DNA of 64,000 nucleotides from Phycomyces nitens (taxonomy: Eukaryota > Mucoromycota > Mucoromycetes > Mucorales > Phycomycetaceae), in assembly GCA_022702545.1 (NCBI GenBank), contig JAHRBC010000001.1, forward strand, positions 5,456,001 to 5,520,000, written 5' to 3'. Both the position numbers and the translations under genes were made by a program. Numbering within the stretch: position 1 is the stretch's first letter; every line of letters starts with the position of its first letter. Below, piece by piece: positions 23,972-34,244 of the stretch. The notes beneath the pieces are model-generated. The model ran no database searches and was not told the DNA's origin. It worked only from the letters and a program-made list of their open reading frames with translations.

Positions 23972-25863
23972 TGAATTTTTGTTTCGTTTGACACGAGAGG
24001 ACCTGATAATGTTATGCAGCTGTCATAAAAGCTGGGTGGTTCCCGTTGGGGCCGAGTAGGAAACTACGTATAAGCTTTTGTCCTATAGTTTCTAAATCGA
24101 ACATTGGTCCCGAGATTTGTATTAATACACACATATATATATATAAAACAGCAGGTCTTTTTAAAGTGTAAGCGCCGACGATTCTCTTTTTCTTTTTTCC
24201 CCCCTTGTTTTAATACGGCTACTTATGGTGAGGGTTGCTTTATAGGCACTAGTGGATTTCAATATAGTCTTTTTCTTCTTTGATACTAAAATATATGCTT
24301 GCTATCATCAAACAGACGCGTCGAGAAATTAAATGGTGCAGAGAAATGGTAGGAGGTACAAGCGGTTAGGTTGGTAAAATTGATTTATTATCCAGCCACA
24401 ACATGGCTAAAATAGTTGGTGGCCGATGGGTTGAAACTCCTGGGTGTAACACACTGTGTATTTCTAGAAGTCTCAACACCACAGAGTAGAAATGGACCAT
24501 GGAAACCCCAATTGATATTTGGTTTTGATTGGCAATTCGAGTACTAAAACACTATCCTTGTTTCATAAATCAAATCAATCAAACCATGAGCAAATATTTG
24601 TGATCTTGCATACAAATACCGTGCTTCTGGCCATTATGTTCAAAATACACAGATATACTTGGTATTGAGGTGCCCATGAGCTGGTTCAATACATTTCACT
24701 TTCTTACATTTTGGCACAATCCCGTCGAGAATGTTATTTTTAGCGTTTTTTTTTTTCCTTTCTAAAAATAAGCCAGCCATTTAAACAGTTGGCAGCTTTC
24801 TTGCTAGAACTTGCCAAGAAAAATGATGGCCTGTAAGATTTATCAAGTGCAATATTTGGGCACATTTAAACAGGAGAATTGATCGAGGTTTCTGATTAAT
24901 AGAATTGCCCATTCAAACAGACAATATATGTGTGTGTGTGTGTAATATATACTCTTGGCACAAGTGAAATATAGAGTATGAATATTGGTTTTGCAGGCCA
25001 TTTTAAAGAGCTCCAAAATATCTGTCTTTACCATGTAGAATTGTAAACCAGAGCAAGCGGGAATTAGTATGGATTAGGATGCTGGTTGGGATGACAAAGT
25101 CTGTCAATGGCATCTGAGCCTCTGCTTTCTCAACTGACTTTTCAGGAACGCTTAAAGCAGCCCTACAGGGCCATTAATAAAAAAAAAACCCCCCCACCAC
25201 CACCATTTTTGGAGGCATGTAGTACTGTGGTCCGCATATTTTAATATATTTGAGCACATTACCTCTGACCAAAGAATTATCAGATTTTCAAGATTGCAAG
25301 GAATCTCGGCTATATGGCAATGCTTCTATTGAAAATATTTTAAAAGCCAATACAAAACCTGTGTATATTACTTGGTTCCTGAAATACATGCATATTATGG
25401 CCTCTATTGGCCTATGCCGCCTATTTGATTCCCATTGTAACAATCCGCACTTTGATAGGCTTCTTTATGACGCATTTAATTTCTCTGACCTTGGATTTGC
25501 TTTTTAAAACAGTGCTTAATTTACAAGCCTATTGCCCAATTGGTTATCTGGATTTTACTCTATTTGGGATTATGAAATAATTCATTTTGATGTCTAGCTT
25601 ATCCTCTGAACCCAAGGGAATAAAGGCCTCTAATCAATAAAAGCCAATTAGTCTTATACAGCCACTCTCTTAATATGGTTATTTAATATACTACAAACAT
25701 AAATGACCAATATCTTTTAAAGAAATCAAATCTCCTTGTGGACATCGTCATGGCAACATCGGACTTTATTATTACTCAAAGAAGTCTCTTTAATACGGTA
25801 AAATGATGTATAGATGAAGACATATTTTAGATTTTGATTCACAGGATCAATGCTCATGATTCC
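23972..25863. other. intergenic, no gene seen
   Basis: AT-rich, with a (TG)n tract near 24929-24943 and short homopolymers. An 85-codon open stretch at 25250-25507 lacks an ATG start and coding character. Confidence 0.5.
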
Positions 25864-25871
25864 TATAAAAA
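25864..25871 (+). promoter_or_regulatory. TATA box of the CsbD-like gene
   Basis: TATAAAAA about 50 bp before the ATG at 25921. Confidence 0.45.
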
Positions 25872-25920
25872 GAAGACTGGTTTATACCTCGATTGATGAA
25901 AAACACCAATTCAATACATT

Positions 25921-26259
25921 ATGGAAGACTATCGCCACCCTGCCAATGCAATCAATGCCAATCAACCCAACACGAGTCCTCCTGTCCTGGATACCACCCA
26001 AAATTCCCTCTTCAACTACCCTTTGGCAGAAGAAACCACGGCAATGGAGAACGAGAATGACTTTGGCAATGATGTAGAAATCACCGAGCCAAGTTATCTA
26101 GGCGGATATTACAAAAAGATGAAAGGAACAGTACAGCAAATAGCCGGAATTATTCTACAAGACGGAGATCTGGAAGGAGAAGGAGAACAGACTCAAATCA
26201 ATGGCCAGAAAGAACTCGAGGCAGTATCAAAGAGTCAAAACTATAATACACAATCATAG
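25921..26259 (+). CDS. small acidic CsbD-like stress protein
   Basis: Single exon, 112 aa. The N-terminal 55 residues are polar and low-complexity. The C-terminal half (GYYKKMKGTVQQIAGII, then DLEGEGEQTQINGQKELEA) follows the CsbD pattern of a KG-x-V-x-IxG helix followed by EGxxxxxxGxxE. CsbD-like proteins are small, abundant and stress-induced in bacteria and fungi; their biochemical role is unclear. A TATA box sits at a normal distance. The family match rests on a short pattern, so it is moderate. Confidence 0.6.
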   Translation: MEDYRHPANAINANQPNTSPPVLDTTQNSLFNYPLAEETTAMENENDFGNDVEITEPSYLGGYYKKMKGTVQQIAGIILQDGDLEGEGEQTQINGQKELEAVSKSQNYNTQS

Positions 26260-26705
26260 ATATACAGCTGCTGCTATATCTAGATAACCCTGTTGTATAT
26301 TATTCTGATTCATTACATGTATATATATACTTTTATCAAGCAATTGATTGTAAATAATATTATACAAATTGTTTAACCATATTTAAGCAAACGCTTGTAA
26401 TTTACTTGAATCTAAATTGTATTCTAGACGATCTAGTCAATATAGATAGTATATACGTACAAGACCACAAGATGTCCAAGTGTTTCCGACAGAACTTGAA
26501 TGAAAAATAAATATGAAATCATCAGAAATATCTAAAGACAGAATTTGATGGGTATTATCAATATAATTTACCTTTTTTTTTTTTAAAAAAAAAGTAATGT
26601 ACCAAGCATGCTAGTAAATAGATATGGTATTCATTTCTTGGTAGTTCAGTATATGTGTTTTTTTTTGGAGAAAACGAAAAAACAAACTAATATGTAGCTA
26701 AATAA
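26260..26705. other. intergenic with T/A palindrome
   Basis: Contains TTACC, T12, A9 then GTAA, a palindrome at about 26568-26597, and nothing else recognisable. Confidence 0.4.
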
Positions 26706-26707
26706 TA

Positions 26708-28049
26708 CAGTGCCCTACAAATTTGAATTTCCGGATTCGAAATCCGTGTATTTATCTTCACATACCATCATACTTTATTTTCCTTGTTCTCCCTAATCTT
26801 ATTACAATGTCCAGCTCAAATTCAACAAGCACAGAGAGCACATCTCAAAGAAAGTACAAGCAGTATTCAACCGCTGAAAAATATATTATGTTTGGAATTA
26901 ATCAAGGTGGAATGTCGATTCCTGAGATCTCGCGACACAAAGATGTAGAGGAAAGAACAATCCATTATATTATAGAAAAGTATAATAAAACTTGGTCTGT
27001 CGAGAACATACGTCATGCAGGAAGACCTAAGCTTTTCAATGCTAGAGACAAACGGTATATCCAAAAAATGATACAGAAGAACCGCAAGAAGACATTGAAA
27101 GACGTTACAGAGGAAGTGGAGGAAATGATTGCTGCACCTATTTCCGAATCTACTGTTCACCAAACCTTGCACGATTTGGGGTTTAACAGCCGTGTTGCAG
27201 TTGCCAAGCCTTTCTTGACACAGACAAATATGGCAGCACGAAAGAGATGGGCTCAAGCAAGAATGAATTGGAGTGAAGAATGGAAATCAGTGGTTTGGAG
27301 TGATAAGTCCAGGTTTTCACTTTTCAAAACAAATGGGCGTATCTATGTGTAGAGAAGACCGAATGAAAAGTATACCACTGACTGCCTCCAACCAAAGGTG
27401 CAAGGAGATTGTGGATCAGTAATGGTATGGGGGTGTATCTGGGCTAGAGGTGTCGGACCCTTTGTTGTCCTAAAGGACAATATGAATGCAAAGTCCTATG
27501 TAGAAGTATTGTAGACAGCATTCAAGCCATACTTTGACAGTCTTTCGCACAAGGACGAACTGCACTACTATTTCCAAGAAGATAATGCCACGCCCCATAA
27601 AGCAGCATTGTCAAAAAAGTGCAAGAAAGATCTTGGTATAGACGTTCTTGAGTGGCCATCAAAGAGTCCAGGTCTCAACCCAATTGAGAATATCTGGAAT
27701 CTTTTAGATGACCGTGTGCGGTCAAGGCCTTGCCAGCCTACCACAATGAAGAAGTTAGAAGATGCTCTGAAAGAAGAGTGGGAAACTATCACTATAAGTG
27801 TATGTGAAAAGTACTGCCTTGACATGCCCAAAAGACTATTGGCTGTTAAAAAGTATAAAGGTAGACCTATACTTTATTGAATAAATACCTAATTTTTATC
27901 AGTTAAAGTACAATCCTTAAGCTATTTAATCACAAAGTTGTAGAGGTCTTGGATGCATATATAATGAATATTATAGAAAACAAAATATGATATTAGATTT
28001 ACTTGATTTTTGAAATGTGATTTCGGAAATTCAAATTTGTAGGGGACTG
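26708..28049. mobile_element. Tc1-like DNA transposon, full length, probably non-autonomous
   Basis: A 1342-bp element with terminal inverted repeats. The left end begins CAGTGCCCTACAAATTTGAA and the reverse complement of the right end begins CAGTCCCCTACAAATTTGAA; the match continues through TTTCCG, one mismatch in about 26 bases. Both ends are flanked by TA (26706-26707 and 28050-28051), the Tc1/mariner target duplication. The near-identical ends suggest recent movement. The single transposase ORF inside is interrupted by two stops. Confidence 0.93.
26807..27880 (+). pseudogene. Tc1-family DD34E transposase with two nonsense codons
   Basis: One continuous frame, about 357 codons from the ATG at 26807. 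The N-terminal helix-turn-helix DNA-binding part includes AGRPKLFNARDKRYI. The catalytic residues are D in VWSDKSRFSLF, D in YFQEDNATPHKA and E in SPGLNPIENIW, with 34 residues between the last two (DD34E, Tc1 clade). Two in-frame TAG codons break it: one follows GRIYV, where the family has Trp in a V-W-R-R-P context, and one follows YVEVL. There are no frameshifts, so damage is recent and slight. An in-frame upstream extension to 26723 lacks a better start. Confidence 0.9.
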
Positions 28050-28051
28050 TA

Positions 28052-29091
28052 TCATTTGTAACGAATATCCTTGAACACGCTAGACTTTTAATGTACCAAT
28101 TTCTTATTAGAACCATTGGTTTTGTATATTATTCCTTGCCGAGGCATTTCAGTCTTTGATAAAAAAAAAGAAAGGCGAGTAGTAGAGAATATTACACATA
28201 GTCCACGATAATATATAGGAGATATACAAATCAAAAAAAATATATTATTGGATTCCTGTAAAGACCAGCATCAAAAAGAATATTAATTAATAACCCCTAA
28301 AACTAATTTGCACACCTATCGTTGATAACTGCATTATTCACAATAGCTTTTATAGTTAGAGGCAAAGGAGTTGTATATTAGATTATATTGTCTGCCAGGA
28401 AATATAAATATTCAATAGATACTTGCAATACAAACTGCACAACAGTTGCTACCATCATTTCGAGAACCAAAGCCAATTCTGTTTGAAAACATTTTTGGAA
28501 CTTGGATTAGAATCAAACATGAATTTTATTATAATAAATATATAAATAAGCACCAAGACTGGATAAACAGAATAGATAGATATATGATCGTAAAGCATTT
28601 GATGGTCAAGAGATATTACTACTCAATATTCATATCGAGTGCATTTTAATGTGCCAAAGTCTCAAATACTTGCCAATTGTACACCATTTTAGTCGTGCCT
28701 TTCTCATTCTTTTTTTTTTGTACAAATATAATTTGCTCATTGACATTTTGATCTGCAATGGATACAGTTTATTCTCCATGATATTTGCCTTTTATATTGT
28801 GTTTAGATACTTTGATGCATGTATCCCCCTTTTGACCAGAGCACTTCTTTTCATAATATTAAACCAACTTATCAAGGCCATTAACCAAAAATCACGGCCA
28901 CAATCTTGTACATGTTCTTGATGAGCGCACATTTATATTGTTGACGTAAATAAATATCTTTGAAAAATAATTGAAATGTTCATTCACAGTAGAGTTCGTT
29001 TTGTTCCAATCCCATGTTTTTTTTTGTCTGTCTGGATGGCAAGTTTCGTTTTGTTTTTCAGTACAAATGTAAATATGAGTGAAAAATGAGT
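28052..29091. other. intergenic, no gene seen
   Basis: AT-rich with short hydrophobic ORFs only. Confidence 0.5.
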
Positions 29092-29724
29092 CTAGTTCTT
29101 GGTGGGTTTCTTGGCTGCAGAATAAAACAAGACATGGATAGTTGAGTATACCTATAAACATAAACATGGTCTATCAAGGCACTTACTTCCGTATTTTGAT
29201 CGACTGGTAGTACGTGTGGCAACACCCTGGAGATCAAGAGCACCACGGACAAGATGGTAACGCACACCTGGCAAATCAGGTACACGACCACCACGAACAA
29301 GTACAACCGAATGCTCCTGCAAGTTGTGTCCCTCACCGGGAATGTAAGCTGTAACAACCTTGCCGTTTGTCAACTTCACACGCGCAACCTTTCTGACAGC
29401 TGAGTTGGGTTTCTTTGGCTTGGTGGTGTATACTTTGTTGCAGACACCCTTGCGCTGATAGCAGTTTTCAAGGGCAGGGGTTTTGCTCTGCTTAGTCTTG
29501 GTCTTGCGGCATTTACGAATGACCTGGTTCAAAGTAGCCATACCGGCCTTTTGGTTTTGGTGAATGGACATGGGTGACTGGCGGGCAAAGGTGATAGAGG
29601 TAGGCTTCAAGCTGCTAAGAATAGCGCTGCGTTGAGTGTTAGCCTGTGTAATCATGGTTCGGGTAGCCATGCCCTTTTGGGCAAATGGTTTCCATTGGGT
29701 GAGGAGCGATCGCAGGGCCAGCAT
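29092..29724 (-). CDS. mitochondrial small-subunit ribosomal protein uS12m
   Basis: Two exons (29724-29187 and 29114-29092), about 186 aa. Residues 1-60 are basic and hydroxylated, a mitochondrial presequence. The S12 core follows: [45 protein letters not shown] and [15 protein letters not shown], ending SRSKYGTKKPTKN once the small last exon is joined. Protein S12 lines the decoding centre; the PNSA and [10 protein letters not shown] loops that touch the tRNA-mRNA duplex are intact. NRK lies upstream on the same strand with its stop 121 bp away. Confidence 0.95.
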
Positions 29725-29845
29725 GGTTAAAGTCGAGCGTTCGTTCTACCGTAATAGCAGGGGAGATTTTTTTGTTGTGGTTCATGGTCAAATCACGTGT
29801 ACCAGTCACACAGATAGGTACAAATGCTGCCTTTGGATTGATTTA

Positions 29846-30817
29846 TTAGCAAGAGCTTTCAAATGTCTCTACCAATTTGTTCACTATCATTCTAGCAGAG
29901 TCCTTGATTGAATACTCGTCTGTATCAATTACCAAAACATCCTCTACAACCTTGTGGTCCACTTCAGAGTGATCCTTTCCAACAAACAAATGTTTGTTCC
30001 AGTGCACAAACTGGGGCCAGACAATGGCATCAAAGTAGCCTGGAGGATCAACCCAATAGCCTATAAAAACGACTTGCTCAGTTTTTTTTTTATTTATTTA
30101 CCACACCAAGCCAAAAATTACCTTCTGCAGTATTATAGCCCTGTCGATTCTCACGACGATGTTTGAGTATATCATACGAAGCAGTAGTAAATATACGCGC
30201 ATCCAGTTCGGCGCATAGAGCGGTATCCCAGTAAAGCATAAATCCATCGACAAGGACAAAGTGACTATCCCGAGTATTCACCTTTTCCAATGCGCTCTCA
30301 AAGGTCTTTAGGATCTCTGGTGAAACTTGATTTGAACCATCATGAACGTTGTTTATCTCATTGGAGCGATAGTCTTTTGGCAATTGTCCATCATGATTAC
30401 GAGCATACTGAATTAGAGCAACAAGGCCATCTGTGTCGAGTGCATCAGGACAATCCCAATTGGCAAGCTTTGTCTCTGGATCAATGGGTATCTTATCATC
30501 AGGCTAGCCAATAGATTGAGATGAGAATCCAAAAAAGCAGAAGAAGAAGAAGAACTGGTTTATTTCTAGTTTTACTTTGAAAAAGTCGTCTTGATAAATG
30601 ACTACCGAGTTCTTGAGGATCTTTTGGAGGATTCTTGTGAGGGTCTATGAGCCTGTGAGGACATTGAACATGAGATATTATTATTGAGCGCCTTACTGTC
30701 TTTCCTGAACATGATGGACCACTTTTTTATTTTTATTTTTTTATAGAGAATTAATAATTATTATGATGACGATAAAATGACTTCTTGCCTTATCCCAATG
30801 GTGTAAACTAAAACCAT
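29846..30817 (-). CDS. nicotinamide riboside kinase
   Basis: Phosphorylates nicotinamide riboside to NMN in NAD+ salvage. Five exons (30817-30789, 30721-30697, 30644-30576, 30503-30122, 30060-29846) give 239 aa, the usual Nrk1 size. The P-loop GISGPSCSGKTT spans the first three exons. It is followed by VIYQDDFFKPDDKIP, LANWDCPDALD, HFVLVDGFMLY, a lid-like HRRENRQGYNTAEG, and DPPGYFDAIVWPQFVHWNKH near the C-terminus. Intron 1 (30722-30788) uses a GC donor (AAG then GCAAGA); no GT donor keeps the frame. The short exons and GC donor make this gene easy to mis-annotate. Confidence 0.9.
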
Positions 30818-31046
30818 GTTTATAAAACAGTGAGACCAGGAATACCAGGCAGTGAAGGACAGATAGGCTTCATCTGTACATCTCTGTACAGCAGTCACGG
30901 AGTTTAAAGGTTTTTTTTAAAAGAACGAGAGATTTGAAATGAAATAAAATGTACATGATAATATATATATATATGTATGCTTGTGGTAAAAATCACCCCA
31001 ATAGACCTGCTATAATGTGATGGACGCCAACCGACAATTGTATTGA

Positions 31047-31962
31047 TTATTTGAGAACCGGACTAGGCTCCCGGAAAGGAGAATAGGAGCGAGGAGATGG
31101 TGTGGTTCGATAGGTTTCGTCAGGTGATGCATGGGCCGTGAGAGGATGGTTTCCGAGTGAATGTGGTCTACGTACGACGGCCGGAAAGAGACCATCTTGG
31201 GTCTTTTGGCGAGTAGGTGAGAATTGGCGAAATTGGGGGTCGGTTTTGTTTAAAGATGATGTATCTCTAGGCTTTTCTCCCTCTAGTGAAATTGATTTAA
31301 CAGCGTTTATCAGGTTGCTGTCAAGCTGGCTGGTCGAGTCTTCCTTTTCAACCGCATGGACCTGGTTCCAGTGCAGAAGAACCCTGTTGCCATATTGTTG
31401 TAGTTCGTCGATATGTATAAAAAGGGAATAATGATTGAGGTGCAAGAACTCCAATTCAAGCGAATTGAGCTCGGCTACCGGAAGTCCTCCGACCTAATAA
31501 AGTTATGGGTTACTACTACTATATGTATTTTTTTTGCAAGGATTATTAGATATTTACCTTTGCGTACCGAGTATTGGTGTAGAATACATCTGAAAAGAAC
31601 TTGCTCGAGACCATGATACCAGCAATAACCAGCCGATGGATATTGTATGAGTTGATACGTAAAGAGGCCTGGTTGGGATCATGAACAGCCATGCGATCAA
31701 AATAGACTAAAAGAGCCAAAAGACATTCATTGGCACACGGACAATACTTTAGGATCCTAACCAAATAGGCCTGGAGAGTGATGGTAGGAATCGTCCTCGC
31801 ATGGAAGCAGGTATAGGGCGAATGGGCTGCAGGAAGACTATCCTGGCTGGACGATCCTGTCGTGAGGTGGTCGTTGGCAGTAGCAACCTTTTCGAGCAGA
31901 CAGGTCAATAGTTTGACCGTGTCTTTGGTGGGATAATTGGCCAAGTCAAAGCAGACGACCAT
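31047..31962 (-). CDS. Pho80-type (PHO85-partner) cyclin
   Basis: Two exons (31962-31558 and 31493-31047), about 283 aa. The cyclin box contains LLTCLLEKVATAND, FHARTIPTITLQAYLVRILK, then CLLALLVYFDRM, HRLVIAGIMVSSKFFSD and NTRYAKVGGLPVAELNSLE, all characteristic of Pho80/Pcl cyclins that activate the Pho85 kinase in phosphate and nutrient signalling. The tail (about 180-283) is Ser/Pro/Thr-rich with several SP or TP sites, likely disordered and phosphorylated. The start is uncertain: the frame stays open upstream to 32394, but the extra residues look non-coding. The Met at 31962 directly before the conserved region is preferred. Confidence 0.85.
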
Positions 31963-32532
31963 CAAAAGGCAATTTGGAAAGGGTGTGGAAGTGCAAGAAG
32001 GAAAGAATGGCCATTTTGATGGTGAGCAAGAGAGAAAGAAATAAACCAAGGACGTCATCATACACTCATCTGTCGGGTGATTATAAAAAAATAATAATAG
32101 TAATAATACTTGTAGACATGTTTGGGTCTGGGATGGTACTGTACCTTTTCTTTTTTCTTTCTTTATAATGTCCATTCTGTAAAGCCAATTGTGTCCATTG
32201 TGATAATAAAGATGGCAACTGATTCTGGCAGCAAAATAGAGGCTAGTCATGGCCAATGACCGTACAGGGTCCGCTGGGAACAATCGTAATAGATATTCCA
32301 TTCTGCTCTCATCTTTACCTTGCTCCGAGAATTCGCGAGAATCAAACGCGTCTCCGAACGTAGAATCCATCTCGATTTGTGTAACAAGGCACATAACAGC
32401 GGTTTATTGGGTGTATGGGGTAAAAATGGCGTTCTGTGGAGACAGAATGAAAAGGTTCATTATATGAAAAAAGGCAGACAGATAAATAACACTCTAAACA
32501 TATGCCACTCTAATGACAAGCGATTTTGAAAT
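31963..32532. other. intergenic / possible 5' region of the cyclin gene
   Basis: Lies upstream of the cyclin and downstream of YHM2. A minus-strand frame continuous with the cyclin stays open to 32394. It contains hydrophobic, low-complexity residues that do not resemble cyclin sequence, so it is more likely leader or promoter DNA. Confidence 0.35.
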
Positions 32533-33690
32533 CTAGTTGGTACCAAAGAATTCCTTAAAGTAATCACCTATTGAAAACGGGGTGAGATGTTATTCATTTC
32601 ATTCAAAAGGCTTACCTAGTGCAACCATGCACACTGTCTGCCAGATTCCAAGACCAATGCGAGGCACGACACCCTTGAAAAGTCCACGAGCTCCATGTTC
32701 AGAATAGATGTACTTGAATGCCTTTACGATGGTGAGGTTCTTGGGACGTCCAGGTGTCTGAACCTGGCTCTGCATCTCGATACGAACCACCTCAATAGGC
32801 TGGTTCCAGCACGAAAGTGCACCACCAGCTACGGAAGCCAGACCCTTATCCAGAGCAGTGGCCTGCTTGTGGGCATCAGGGCCATCGCCGTAGCGTGCCT
32901 TGACGATAGCATCCTGGGTATAGCGAGTGATACCAAAGCGACTGGCCCAGTTAGTGCACTGGCGTACAGCCACAGCATTTACACCCTTGTTGATGCCTGC
33001 AAAGCCTTCCTTTTTGAAAATATCACTGGCAATCTTCAATGTTGACACCTGGGCACCGGCCTTGGAGCGAGTGACCTCGACAGTCTTCATAAAGGTACAG
33101 AAGCCCATGGTGGAGTAGGCTTGGGCAATACCACCTGTCATACCACCAAAGATACCAGCCTATTGCCACCCATGTCAGACAGGCAAAGTGCTTGTATTCA
33201 AAAAATAAAATAAAATATAAAAAAAACTTACCATGAATGGAGACGCACCAGCAGCTCTAGCATAGTACTCGGACTCAGAGGCAGTGAACAAGAGGACTGC
33301 ACCCTTTGTTGATCCTGACGATAGAGACATACGTGGTATTGTTAGTGCCAACAAATAGACCTAAAGCACGCTCGTCTCTTTACCTTCAATCCATGCCCAG
33401 GGGATCAAACCTTGGTAGAAACCAAATACACCACCTCTTTGCCAGACAGACTTGACAGCAGTCAGGATAGACTGGGATCTGTTGGCAGCCATCTGGGTCT
33501 TGAGGACCTCGAAAGGCTGGCCCAGAGAAGAGACCTCAAACAGGTTCAAGGCTTGAATGAAAATGTTAATGAAGACCTAACCAGGATTATGCCATGTCCT
33601 ACCTGCACCCAGGGCAAGGTTGTTCCAAGAGATGGGCTTCTTGACCAGAGGAGCAGAGGGATCGACAGGACCAGATGAGATAGGGGCCAT
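32533..33690 (-). CDS. YHM2: mitochondrial citrate/oxoglutarate carrier (Yhm2 type)
   Basis: Inner-membrane carrier that exports citrate in exchange for oxoglutarate, feeding cytosolic NADPH and acetyl-CoA. Five exons (33690-33603, 33551-33384, 33314-33232, 33159-32616, 32567-32533) give 305 aa. Yhm2-specific stretches include [93 protein letters not shown] and [16 protein letters not shown]. The three-repeat carrier layout is clear. It is divergent from RAT1 with 554 bp between the start codons. Aconitase, acting on the same metabolite, is also in this window. Confidence 0.93.
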
Positions 33691-34244
33691 TGTATAAAGA
33701 AAGTGGAGAAAAGAGCAAGAGGTCGCAAATTGTTCATCTTCCCCACTCTTGGCCGGGATACATTGTTACGCAATTGTCCTGCTCAAGCTGGCCGTATTGG
33801 CTCAACCCGAGTGTAACATGTGAAAACGAGGGGGGCCAACGTCGTTAACGATTACCCTAGATGTCCTGGTAACCCAAAAAAAAAACATTTTATCTCTAGC
33901 TGTCTATCTTGAAACACCTGCATTGTCCTTGAGGCCGTATTATTCAGTCTATCCCAAGCCCCTTTGTATTGAATAATTCTCAATGACCGTGTATGCTTCA
34001 ATGCCTAGCAACCGAATTCAAAGTGCGCCCCGGATGCAATCTCCCAACCCCCCCAATCTACGCGTATTCAAACTTTGGGGGGTTTTCTTCTAATCCTACA
34101 CACTGGACTGTCTTCTTAGTGTCGTCATTGACCTCTTTCCAATTATGGCCAAGTACCTATTTTCGCCGTCACATCGCAGTCGGTTTGCTATTGATTGCCT
34201 CACTCTTTCTAAAGACAAGTAATCAAACCTACTCTTCATTTCTC
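33691..34244. promoter_or_regulatory. shared divergent promoter region YHM2 / RAT1
   Basis: 554 bp between two divergent start codons. No clear TATA box was picked out. A GC-richer stretch with CAAT-like sites lies near 33770-33850. An open frame runs into RAT1 from upstream but lacks conserved residues. Confidence 0.45.

Noticed and set aside
25250..25507. 85-codon plus-strand open frame
   Set aside because: No ATG at its start, no domain and no coding bias.
26725..26745. GATTCGAAATCC resembling a tRNA T-arm
   Set aside because: It belongs to the Tc1 inverted repeat and its internal hairpin; no cloverleaf can be drawn.
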